DNA of 64,000 nucleotides. It comes from Pycnopodia helianthoides. Taxonomy: Eukaryota > Echinodermata > Asteroidea > Forcipulatida > Asteriidae. A program made the translations under genes and the position numbers. Location of the stretch: the NCBI GenBank assembly GCA_032158295.1, contig CM063255.1:12614094-12678093 (forward strand), in the 5' to 3' direction. The notes beneath the pieces were generated by a model. The model was not told the origin of the DNA. It saw only the letters and a program-made list of their open reading frames with translations, and ran no database searches. Shown in pieces: positions 11,501 to 24,961 of the stretch (positions are counted from its first letter, which is position 1; each line of letters begins with the position of its first letter).

Positions 11501-14500
11501 TTAACTGTTCAGTCCTCAAAACAATGTTAGAGTTGTAAAGGCACAGTTGTGACAGAATGCAAAAATAAAAAACAAACTGAAACATGTCGCTTACCACAAC
11601 ATATTTGTATGCCTTGAAATAATAACTTAACTATATTTATTATCTCAGCCCCTCAAACAACTATTCTGATATTTAAATATAATTTAAAGAAATAACTTGT
11701 TATTTTGAGGGAACTATAATTGCAATTTCTAGTGAATGAATGGTTATTTATAAATCACTGGTAGAAGAAAAACCAAGATCAGCTGTGCACATTCAGTGTA
11801 GTGAAGTACACATGTACAAGTAGCACAAAACTTGTTAATTTATATTCAGTCTAATCCTTGTAATTTTATTACCAGAATCTGACCCCCATCCTCCTAAACA
11901 AGACGTTTACATTCAATGTTTTCATCTGAAGTCAACTTGGTGCAAATAGTGCATCCTCCATTGCCTTGCATGCCTTGTTATCTTTTCATACCAGATAAAT
12001 ATCAGATTTATATTGACTAAGGGCTGTAAACCAATTACTTTGAGCCTGTGCGCACACGCCCCATTGCTGGGACAGTGCAAGGTTTTGTACACAAACACAT
12101 GAGGAAACCATCGTCTTTTAACTTTTTATATGAATTAGGTGTCTTGCCCAACAATTTACACAATTTACACAATTTACACAATTTACACAATTTACACAAT
12201 TTCCTAGGACATAATGATATAACAATATAGAACAATGACCATATATAGTTGCAACTAAAAAGAAACTGAATCCTGAAAAAAATGCAGACAATAGGTGAGT
12301 TTGAGTGTGACACATGGAAATTACACTATGGGGTGTAATGTGTTACATTAGCAAGATAATTTTAAGAATTTCAGTATCCACTTCTGTTTAGTTAAAAATA
12401 TTTAATAAGTATGTTCTTGACATCATTATGTTATGCTTGTCCTGTCAAGGAAATTGTGTACATCATTGAGAAAGACAATTCAGTTGCATAAAAAGTAAAA
12501 AAGACAACAGTTTTTCCATGTATTTGTATACAAAACCTTGTGCTGCCAGCGTCTCAGCAATAGTGGCTCAGGGCGCAGCACTTCAGCATACAGGCTTAAA
12601 AAATAAAGTTCTGTAGATCCTTTGCATAGGCTGCCATCGCTGAGGTCAAAATTGGAAACATGCATGTCTCTACGTGCCAGGCAAAACTCTCAGTCAATGA
12701 AACATCTTCCAGTGAGCATGTTGTAGATTGTGATATCACATACAAGCCGAGGGGCCTAATTCAACATTATAATGTTTGCATTATTGACTGATGATTCCCT
12801 AATAAAACTTGAAAGGATAAATACAAGTGTTTAAAACTCCTCAATTAAACTTGTAGGGCAAAAGTAGACCAGCGGAAAACTTTGCAACAATGATGTTTCA
12901 AACATGGTTAGTTAAGCAAAATGAAGACAAGAAGGGACATATGTTTCAATACCTGGGTAAGTGTCATCCTTTTTCTTGTGTAGACAGTTTGTTATCATAC
13001 AGAGTTCCTTGAAGTTAGGTGATATATAGGAAATTGTCTTCCAACAGTCAGACTGGAATGGTTTAGTTGATTTCACAAGGCATGTTGGTTCATACCAAAC
13101 TGTATATAAATGGTAAATAACAAGAAGCTATGACAGAATGCTTGTACAATAGATGTTCATTTTTGTTTGTTAATTCTTATTACTTGGTTTTCGTTTTGAC
13201 AGATTGTATCTGTATTTCTGAATATCTTGTTGATTTTTAATTGTCCAGCGCTTTGTGATGTCTGTTTGACATGGAAAGCATTTTTTATAATTAAATATTT
13301 AATATTATTACTATAGGTTAATGAAATGCAGCAATTTATTTCTTCCCCCCCAAAATTGTTTTTTTCTGAAAAACAAAAACATATACAACATCCAATTCTA
13401 GTTAGTTATACATGAAGTTAAAATATAAAAATGAATGTAAAAATGACAGAGTTTGGCAAAGGGAGAAAGAGTTAACACACAGGTAAGCATATTGTTATAC
13501 TACATCACTTGTAATTGGTTCCCTGCTGAAATGTCTTACCCTTGGCAGTCTCATGACAGTCTCGGGTCTTGTCACATCAATGTTCATACTAGCACAGTAA
13601 ACACTAGTGTAAAGCGAGTTTTTTATTTCTCTCAAAATGGTGTAATGGAACTTCTCTTACACTATCCCATGATTTGTTAATTAAAAAGTATTTTAAATTT
13701 TTAGAAATGACTTTAAAGCACCGGTTAGAATTTTTTTAAAGGTGAGAGTATGTGTAGTTCTGAAATAAGGTGGTGGTTTACTTGGCGTTTTGAACAGTGT
13801 GTGTTAAGCAGCCTTCAGGGCCTCTTTAGGAATGGACTCTGCAGTGTCAAAGATATCATTGATTTATGCCACTCAAAAAGTCTGGTGCCATACCAGAATA
13901 CAGGGAATGCATACTTGTGATCAAAGTTGAAAGATTAATTCTCTGTGAACAAAAATAGACACTACTTACCTGGAATGTTATGTTGAGCACAATAATTGCA
14001 TACGTACTCAACTGTGTCCACTGGTATATTACCATCCATGCAAACCAATGGAGCAGAACTTAAATACTTCTCATACCTAGATACCTATAGAGGACATCAA
14101 GAAGAACTCCTTATTAATTTATTGACTGGTGGAGTTGTCTAAAGTTGTCAACATTTTTAAGGTCATTAAGAGAAGTAAATTGTAAGACCCACATCCCCCA
14201 TCCAAAGGACTGCTTCTCAAGATTGTCTTTGTGTGTGATGTCCATACATGCACATAATGTGCAATAGTACCCATCCCACCACCGCACTCGCATAATCAAC
14301 CTGGATGAGGGTAGATTTGTCAAAATCTTGGTTGATTGTACAAGGAATTTGTAAAACATTCTACCTTATTATGTCCCCCGTCTCCCATCCCCCCCTCCCT
14401 GATATATGACCATGAAAATGTTGACAAAAATAGCCAGCGCTTATACATTTTCAGAGTTTGTTGGAATTTCCAATTAATTTTGTAAGCCTCTTTGGATATA

Positions 14501-17500
14501 GTGAACATTGGTGAACATTGGTAAATATTGGAAGTTGACCATAACTCTCATATTATTTTTTTTAATTAAAATTCTATCATACAAATGCATGCATGGTTTT
14601 AGAGTTGATGGATGACTTCATTTTTCAAAAATATTTGAAGATGACAAACTGTTAGCTTTTGAGGCCGAACTATAGGGGAACTGCATGTGGATAGTTTCTA
14701 CATTAACTCCTGAGGGAACTCTTACATATGCAGGTGTTATTTGCATACTGATGTCCATATCACCAACTCCAAGCACCATTGCTCCATCACTGTTAAGTAC
14801 ACATGAGTAGGTTGCTGTGCTATGATCATCAATAATGGATACAGCTGATGTATTCTATAATCAATCAAATAAAAAAGTGTTATACACTAGGCTAATCATT
14901 TAAAAAGTGTTATACACTAGGCTAAACATCTTAAAAAGTGTTAAACACTAGACTAAACATCTAAAAAGTGTTATAAACTAGGCTAAACATCTTAAAAGTG
15001 TTAAACACTAGGCTAAACATCTAAAAAGTGTCATACACTAGGCTAAACATCTAAAAAGTGTCATACACTAGGCTAAACATCTAAAAAGTGTCATACACTA
15101 GGCTAAACATCTAAAAAGTGTCATACACTAGGCTAAACATCTAAAAAGTTGTCACACACTAGGCTAAACATCTAAAAAGTGTCATACACTAGGCTAAACA
15201 TCTAAAAAGTGTCATTCACTAGGCTAAACATCTAAAAAGTGTCACACACTAGGCTAAACATCTAAAAAGTTGTCACACACTAGGCTAAACATCTAAAAAG
15301 TGTCATACACTAGGCTAAACATCTAAAAAGTTGTCACACCTAGGCTAAACATCTAAAAAGTGTCATACACTAGGCTAAACATCTAAAAAGTGTCATACAC
15401 TAGGCTAAACATCTAAAAAGTGTCATACACTAGGCTAAACATCTAAAAAGTGTCATACACTAGGCTAAACATCTAAAAAGTTGTCACACACTAGGCTAAA
15501 CATCTAAAAAGTGTCATACACTAGGCTAAACATTTTAAAAGTGTTATACACTAGGCTAAACATTTTTAAAAAGACACTAGGCTAAACATTTAAAAAGATG
15601 TCATACACTGGGCTTAACATTTAAAAAGGTGTCATACAAGAGGCTAAATATAAAAAAAAAAAAAAGTCTGGTGAGTCGTGGCGGAGTGGTCTAGTTCACC
15701 GGACCCAAGCTCTGGTGTTGTCAGCAGCAGAGTATGGGTTCGAGACATGGTCATGACACTTGTGCCCTTGAGCAAGGCACTTAACCATAATTGCTTCATA
15801 AAAAGTTGGGAAGGTAGTGCATTCTGCTCTGCCAGCCAGGCTCCTAGTGGATGATACCCATGCCTACATCCTTACAGACTGTGAAGGGGGGTAACCCTGT
15901 TTCAGCCCCAGGAGTAGGTGGCAATGTGCCTCTGGTGTCAGTTGATTTGGGTCAACAGCCCAAATCAGTTAAGTGTAGCCGTTCGGCCTTGTGAGTTAGG
16001 CGATATCTCATTTTAAAAAAATTAGAAAATAGAATTAGCTGTTGCAAACTGCTTACCAACCTAAAGGACCTTTAGTATAAATGCAAAAAATTAGTTAGTG
16101 GCCTGACGTTTCGACCCTAGCAGAGTCTTTCTCAAAGGATAAAAGAACGAACAAAATATTAAAAAAATAAAAAGAAAATACAAGAAGCTAAAACATTTAA
16201 ACATGTGTAGGCCGTTTAGCATTTATTGTTTATCCAATCAAGGGCAGCTAAGATATGTAAAAAGGTCAAATAATGACGAGTTAGAAGGTTGTCATTTCTC
16301 AAAACCATTTGTTTTTCATGGTACACTGCAGTGTGGTTCATGTCTATGTGTGAATTCTTACCCAATTAGTGCTACATACACAAGTTTCCCGGCATTCCAA
16401 ACTCACTTAGTGCTTTCATAACACGCTCACTTATGTTTTATCCCCCCTCTTGATTTCTCTTCTTTTTTTAAGTAGGCCACAAAAATACAGTAACAACTAG
16501 ACATTAGGTGTTTGTGAACAAACACAAAGCTGTTCCGTTTTTTTTAACTTTGATGAAACGCTCCAAACATTTAAAGTGAGCCTGACTTTTAGATAGAAGA
16601 CCCTTGATCTTTGACAGGACTTTGTGGTTCAGAACAAGAGATTTTTTATAATTTGAACTTCCTGTTTAGACCGGAAGGAAATGTCAAAGTTGGGTCATGT
16701 GTATGGATAAAATGTCAAGTGTGTCACAAGCTACAAGACACCACAATGATAGGGAATTTATGACATGTGGTTCAGGAGATATGATTTTTAATAATTAAAT
16801 GTCCTGTTTGGACCACTAGGAAAGGTCAAGTGGGGTCATGCTTTTGAATAAAATGTCAAATGTGCATTAAGCTACCAGACAGCTCAAAGATTAGGACTTT
16901 ATGACATGCGGTTCAGGAGATCTAACGTGCATACTTTGAACTTCCTGTTTGGACCGGAAAGGTCAAAATTGGGTGATCGTTTTTGATCAAACGTCTCAAG
17001 TGTTGTAACCTACATAACAACACAAACATTACGACTTTATGACATGTGGTTCAGGAGATATGATTATTTGAATTTTGAGCTTCCTGTTTGGACCGGAAGT
17101 AAAGGTCAAAGTGGGGTCATCCGTATAAACAAAATGTCACGAGTATTGTAAGCCACAAGACAGCACAAACATTACGACTTTATGACATGTGGTTCAGGAG
17201 GTATGATTTTTTTAAAGTAATAAGTTTGAATTATACTGTAACTTGACGATGATGTCACGATGAAAAAAAGGTGTTCTTCATACTCATAAATTTTATAAGA
17301 TACAAGATGGTATGTAACTTATCACAATCAAATGCCTTTAAAAAAACACCTTAACTTACCTCGGAATTACATGTGTTGGTCATGCACAAATCTAATGGGG
17401 GCTGTACTAACTAATTGGTCCACCTTCGGTTGCGAATAAACAGCGGCGCAATCTCAGACACACTGCCGTGATTGCGCAACCCAGTGTTTTTCTCCATGGG

Positions 17501-20500
17501 GTTAGATTATAATGATGGTACAATGTATTTTGGTTATTTTTAGTGGCCTGGAATAAATCTTAGTTAAAGCATTTAATTAAATGAGTTGTGGATTTTAAGT
17601 AACTAAATTATACTTATTTTGAAATTTGACCAATTAAATATTTACACTTTTAGAGCCTTTGGTTTTGTACACAGACACAACACGCGCAATAAATGACATC
17701 GTCCGTAATTTTATGCCGCAATGCCCATCTACAGTATTCCAGAAGTCTAAAACTAAAAAAAGTTTGACGATCGGGATATACTTTTTGAGATATGGTGTCA
17801 ACAAGGTTGGCTAATTAAATATTCACCCCACTGTAAAGTCTAATTAATTAAGAATTTTAATATTTATTACTTTATGAGTTAAGTTTATGTTCTAAGCTTT
17901 AAATTTGATATAGGATCTAACTCTTTAATATTTACACATTAGAATATTAGCTTTAAGAAAAAACGTGTACAAATGCTATGGGATTTAGGTGGAAACAAAG
18001 AATAATAATAATAACTAGACCTTAGGTGTTTGTGAACAAACACAAAGCTATTCCGTTTTGTTTTAATTTGATTAAACGCTCTGTATTAAGCTAGCGAACA
18101 TCACAAAGATTATGACTTTATGACATGTGGTTCAGGAGATATAATTTTTAATACCGATCATATAGCCATGAAAAGGGAATTTTTTCTTTTATACGCCTTT
18201 CATCAATCAGCTCTCTTTATTGTCCTATTGCAATCCCCACAAAGTGTTTTGTTTGCTACACGGCGATTTCCGAAGTAATGCGTTTGCATAAGACTCAAAC
18301 ATGTTTTCCGGCGAACGGGTCCCGAGCGCAAACGAGTCTGCCATCCAACCCGCACAATCGTCCCAAAACACAGGTGGTATGTTTTCTACGTTCACGCTGA
18401 AACCTGAATAGGGAACTGAGCGTGAAGAGCAAGCACAATTCTTCTCGAATAAACGTAGACTTGTGTAAGTCGGCGACCGTAAGGACTCTATGTTTATTCT
18501 TCAAAAAATGCAATAACACTGGTCATAAATGGCCGTAGGACTTAATTGAGTTTAGAGTGTTATAATTTTCGTTAATACAAACCTAATTTGACGCTGTACC
18601 CATTCCTTGAAAATTTTCCTGGGAATTCAGATTTTTTTCTACTAACAATGTTTGAATAAGTTTTGATACTTTTAAATTGACTGTCAATAAAGTCTGTCTG
18701 TCTTTAAGAAAGATTTCTGCAATATAAGACATGTAATTTGACCTTAATCGAATAATTATGTTTCTGGAAGTCGGATTTGTTTTCACTTTATCCTATGTGT
18801 TTTGTACACAGATACAAAACGCGCAATAAATGACGTCATTGTGACGTCGTCCGTAATTTTAGGCCGGAAGGCACATCTACAGTATTCCAGAAGTCTAAAA
18901 CTGAAAAAAAGTTTGACGATCGGCGGTACACTTTTTGAGTTATGGTTCCAACAAAGTTGGCTAATTAAATATTCACATTGCTGTAAAGTGGCTAATTAAT
19001 TAAAAAATTTACCATTTAAATTTTGTTTTTATAGTTTTTTTTATAGTTTGATTTAGGATCTAAGTCTTTCATAATCAAAAAGTTTTTTTTAAAGAATTAA
19101 AAAAAATTGTGTACAAATGCTATGGGGAATAAGGCAGATAGAAAGAATAATAATAATAATAATAAAAATAATAAAAATCTCGACGAAAACAAAACCTGTT
19201 CCGACAGTAGGTCGGAACAGCTAAAAATAATAAAAATCTCGACGAAAACAAAACCTGTTTCGACTTCTAATAGAAGTCGGAACAGCTAAAAATACTTACC
19301 ATGTGTGAAGATAGACCCAATAGTGTATCACCCTGACTGTCACGTCCTATCGCTGACAAGAACTTGGTCAAGACACCAAGTCGAGACAAGCAATCAGCTA
19401 TATTGCGTCCTACACCACCCAGTGTTATATGCACACTACCAGTATTAGTCTCATCGCCATACTACAATCATAACCAGACAAAATAGTAGTGTAAAAGCTG
19501 AGAGGCAGTGGCATGGCAAAAAACTGCATGACATTGTTTAAAGGAAAAGCCATCTGAAAATTCTGCATCCAAAACTTAATGGATTTATCTCTTTTAACAG
19601 CTGTACAAATGCAGAGTCCAATGTAGGGGAAAACAGTCTTGAGGTGAATGGAACAGTCTGGATATCACAGAGTGATTGTACTCTACTTAAATTTATTGTA
19701 CACAAATACACAGAGGCATCTACTATTTGTTTTGTATGTTGCTTGCAAACATATGTACCACTTGTGCAACACTTTTTCCTCACAACCTTGCCCTGCAAAA
19801 AAAAGCTTGCCTTCTTTTGGATCAATGTCCACCAATGTAGTGGAAAACAAGTTTCATTGGCAAGATACCAAGCTGAAAGAAGCTATCTGGGCTCAACTTC
19901 ACAAAGAGCTATGATTGATCTTACATGTAACTACAAATCAATCTTAAAAATCTGGCCGATGGTATGCATGCAATTCTTGTTTTACATTTAATTTGGTTTA
20001 GGAGTGATGTCAAAGGTCACATAAATCAACAGCGACCTGACCCGTGACATTACTCCTAATCCACTAATGCATGTTCACACTGAGCAGGCAGAAACTTGAT
20101 GTTTTGTTTTCACCTGACATCAGAGAGCACATTGTCTATAGACTGTGCAAGTCTGCGTTCGAACATTGGGACTTTTTAAAGTGCACCAGTTTATTTCACT
20201 CACGCATTAAAGCAATGTTCGTGTGGGACCAAGTGGTCCCCAAAATGTTCAAATGCTAATATCAACATTTAGATCATCAATACATGGTTTTCAAATAGTT
20301 CCATGACAATGAGTTTACAGTTCAGAACTGCATATCAGTATATCAACTACACAACTATATCAAAAAGGATTAGACTGGTTTACAACACTGAATATAACAA
20401 AAGTAAAAAATTCACCTAATCAAGATAATACTTTGTTGTGCACAAAATGACATGGAAGGATGATTGTACATGATAACAAATCCTTGGCAGTGGAGATTAG

Positions 20501-21452
20501 TCCCCTGAACGTATAACAAGATATTATCATTAATTAAGAGATTAAACAGACTGCACATTGTATGTCATCCCTAAATAAAAACTAGAAGTTTGTCATACCA
20601 ACAAATTGCTGCTTTTTTTCTGGTGGCAACGTCAAATATTTCAAGAAAATCTCAAGGTTAAGGAGATCAATAAGAAATCTTAAAATCCTGACAAATCGAA
20701 GGACTGCATTTGTCTAGACCCAATTTCATGGCACTACTACAGCCTATAGAATGACATGCTTTGAAGGGTGCCAAAGTGAGAGGAACCAAACCCATCTTCA
20801 TCCCTACTTGTTGAAAGTGCACTTGCATAACATGTGTAATGTTCACCACATAAGAAACCTGGCAATTACATGTACAAAACATCATAAAAAGTTTGAGTGT
20901 ATAAAACCTTGTTGTGTTAGGAGTGAGAAAATTCTAATAGGGAAAAATTATGACATGTTCTTAGGCTTTTGCTGCACTACGGTACATGGAACCATACCTG
21001 TGCCATAGTACATACGTCTCCTACACACATGTACACAGTATACAAACAGGGCACTTGCGTTACCTTATGCCATGCATTTCAATAGCTGCTTTGTGCATGT
21101 TTGTGTGTGGAATGGTATTTTAATATGGATATACATGTCTACCCTAAGTGAGCAGTATTGCTACATGTATGGAAGGTTGAGTCAAATAGATTGTTCATTG
21201 TTAACCAACAGGATATAATCATCTTATGGAATAATAACAAAAAGACTAGTATAATTACCTCAATACACGGACTTCTAATCGATGATACCAAGTCAACATT
21301 GCTTCCACCTATCACAACTGGTTGTCCATATTTGGCAGTAAGTTCTGATGTCTTTGTTCCATGTCTTCTCTTAGATCCGTCTCTTCTTATATAAGAAAGT
21401 TCTTGGGCAATCTCACTTCCCACTCTTGCATTGTTTTGGATAAGAGCAATAT
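8514..21452 (-). CDS. PfkB-family kinase half (exons 9-16)
   Basis: After a linker ([15 protein letters not shown]), residues about 350-690 form a ribokinase/PfkB fold. [13 protein letters not shown] is the first strand, and [15 protein letters not shown] (about 383-397) is PfkB signature 1. It continues with [51 protein letters not shown] and [12 protein letters not shown]. Exon 15 ends in SGAGD (about 627-631), signature 2, whose Asp is the catalytic base. The last exon gives [10 protein letters not shown] and a short C-terminus ending ICQPNRIL. All core motifs are intact. A clear polyadenylation signal was not found below 8514. Confidence 0.92.
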
Positions 21453-24400
21453 CTGATATTCATACCCAGTTAAGGCTTGACACATGCCATGTTAAATACA
21501 AAGTTAATTAATCAAACAAACACAGGGGTTAAATTGCGTCTACATTAAGTCAATGAATAGATTCTCCAAAAGAGGCTTTGCCTACATGGCATTAAACAAA
21601 AAGCAAACAAGCATTCACAGAGATGACAACTCTCTCTGATTCTGTAGAAAGTTTCCTAAAAATATACCAATCTTTCCATGTTCTGATGAACAAATTTGAA
21701 ATCTCCCTGAATAAATGAAAACTTTCTCCCTATAATTTAGGAATGTACTTCTAAATACCTCCCTGATTGTTGTACTAATCTCCCTGATTGCAAGATGCAT
21801 ATGTTGGCAGCCCTGCATCCCTCAAGACCTTGAACTTATCCACTACTATCCTCTCCTTTGTCAAAGACAGATTGATGTCAAGTTACTCAGAAGGATACTT
21901 GCTTTCAATGATTCACCTCCCAGTTAGTTCATTGACTCGCTGAAGAATGAAGGGAGTTACTTCTTTACCATGAATACCTTTGACACTGTAATCAGAGTGG
22001 CCAGACAATAGTATATATGAACATTGACTGCAATAAAATTACAAGTTAACTGGTCATCAGATATACAAATATTGACTGCTAAAAGTGAAAAAGTCAAACT
22101 AACCACCCATGGTGATCCCTGCAGCATTCTATTTTCCTGAGGTGAAGCAGACAAAAAAAATGAACTCTGAAAGATCACTAAGTGAGGCCAGTTTCACTCT
22201 TTCCCTTGAAGCAATCGGTATCTATTTTATAACGCCCCCCATACATTGATTCTGCACAATTTATTCAAAGACCAACCTATTAGCTCAATGCTCAGAACGG
22301 TCATGAGACTACAGTTGATAGGGTTGGTGGATGTGGCCCAGTGCATACAATGTGTCCAGTCAATGACTTGAATTATCTTAGATAGAAATTCTCAACAAAA
22401 TATATCGCCAGAAACATTCAAATGAAGTTGAAAAGATGTAATTTCAGGCTGACTGGGTTTTGGATTATCACAACCAAAATTCTCTCTGCATTTGAAATAT
22501 ACAGACTTCAAAGTGTGGAAGCTTTGCAAAATCTTCTGGCTCCCCTGAATCGTACAACACTCAACATACTTTGCAGATAAATATATGGAATGAAAAGAAA
22601 TTGCTTGTAATCCTTGTTTCCAATACACTTCTCTATATTTTGCTTAGAAAATGATTTAAAATTTGAGAAAAACCTTAAACAAGATTGGATATGTGTCGAC
22701 TTTGCCACAGCCAACTGGCTGTGTAAAAGTTTTGTCCATGTGCATCAACATGGTGATTGGCATTGCTAATTCATAAAAATGTGTTGAGTAATGTGCAAAA
22801 CACTAAATTTCCATGAATTTTTACTTATATGCACATCTCAATTAATTTGAAAAAGAATAATAATAACAAATTAACAAATACAAAAGCCCCAAAGTTGGTC
22901 ATTCATCTTATTGCACACGTTGGAAACAAGTTGGAAGGATATGCATCAAGGAGAAACCTATGGTGATTTAAACATGCATAATACTTGAGACAGTGCTCAT
23001 GGCAGTATTAGCATGGTTAGTAGGATCTTTTTGGTCCTCACATAATATTTTTGTAAATGGTGCTGCAAAGTGCATGTTTGTAGATTTAGCTGTTCAGCAG
23101 TTTTATGTGAATTTGTATATTTTGAAGTTCATACCTAGCTTGCTGTAGAGCAGCTTGTATAGCATCTTCAATCTGTTGTCCTTGTGTAACCACACTAGAT
23201 GGTATTGGTACACCTATCAGTAGTCCACTACCTAAATTTAATGATAAGGAATAATCTGTGGGGGGGGATACAAATCATTAGTTTGTTTGTAATCTACATT
23301 GTCATCTTGTCAATGTCCCTTGTCAATAATAAAATGTGATTTTTCATTGATTCATTATGTGTTTTTTTAAATTTATCAATACACCATTACACAGAGTGCA
23401 GAAAACAATGCAGACCTAATTGGCTTTTCTGAACTTCGGGGCTGCCAAGATTATTATTTTTGTATTAGTAATATTATTTTTATCACTATTATTCTTTGTT
23501 TCCGCCAGAAATTTCTGGTTAGCATAATGTTAATTTACCATTATAAGAAACAAATAAATGGTATAACACATGAAAGCTTATGCCTTGACTTAAGTTTTTA
23601 AATGTCATTTTATTAAAATTCCTAATTAATTCTGCACGTGACAACAATGTGAATATTTAAATAGTCAACCTTGTTCCAATCATATCTCAAGAAGTATACA
23701 TCCGATCCTCAAACTTTTTTCAGTTAAAGTTTCCATATTGATCTTTTTCAATAAATAACTTGATCTTTTTCCAAAGTGGTAGAAGCCAGCTTTATAGCTA
23801 TTCAACCTGTGTGAACCACTTCAGTTATGAGGTAGGCTCTTTCCTCTGCGGTCAATAAACTGTGAAATTATTTTCAAGTTTGTTGTTTTTTGTAGCCCAA
23901 CCTTTAAAGTTCAAAGCGTACACACGGAAGTTTTACATGGTTCAATCAATCAATGTGAAGTTTATTTTACTTGTAGCTGTCGTAAAGCCATATACTTCAA
24001 CTATGGTTTTATAGTTTTGGTAGACTTTTGGTTGCTAATAAAATACCAAGCTTCATGACTGCTCATTCCCATTCAGTGATGTTCAGATATTTAACATCAT
24101 CATCATTGATCAACTACAAGTTGTGCTTGCATCTGCATGATCAAGGGACTTGGCCATTAATGAGGGTCCAAGTTTCAAACAATAAAGGAGGACTGTCTTG
24201 ATTGCTGCTGTGATGATTCTTCTAGAGTCCTCAAGAGAGAGTAGAGGACCAGGCAAGACCTCTATTCACCTTGATGCCTTTTGTCAAGCTCACTATGAAT
24301 GATCTGAGGTACTTGCAGTCTAAAACTTGCTAAAGCAGCTGTCTTGACCAGATTATGGTCAGCTATGTTGTATGCCATGTATTCTGTCTCCTTGGCATTT

Positions 24401-24930
24401 AAGTGCAGTGTGGTTTCAACTCTCCACAGACAGCCATATAGCGTCTGTGTGTTTGTCCACCTAGCACTAGCAGAGAGATGTCATCGGCAAAGTTCAGATC
24501 AGACATTGTCACTGAACCAAGCCTCCTTAAAAACCACAGCCCAAAAATGTATGCTATTATGGAATGTAAGATTTGAATTATGTACATGTAGCTGTACAAT
24601 GTTTCCACACTGGAAACAGACCCTTACACTAAGGATGTCACTGTAGTATCTATACCAAAGTAAATGACCTCCAGGGCTAGGGTATATTTACCTATTAACT
24701 CAGCAGCTTCTCTAGCAGAGGTCACATTTATTGGTGCTTGATAACCACTGCTCGGCATAAAAAAAGCTGGGAAGTCCCGACTAGGACCAAATGTTGCTAC
24801 AGTAACTCCCTCTGTCTCCTATAGAAAGTAACAACAACTGAAATACTCACTAATTGTAGCTAACAATAAGCAACTTACACTTCAAAAACAGCTCTGAAGA
24901 ATGTCTAGAAACGTCCCCTCCTCCACCCCG

Positions 24931-24961
<31 letters not shown>

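Noticed and set aside
14866..15650. CRISPR-like regular array
   Set aside because: Units are contiguous tandem copies with no unique spacers, in an animal intron.
15668..15760. Functional tRNA gene
   Set aside because: A and B boxes are present but the acceptor and anticodon stems do not form; the following body is SINE-like.
19644..19991. 115-codon plus-strand frame as a gene
   Set aside because: No conserved motif, overlapping frames on both strands, lies in an intron of a well-supported gene.
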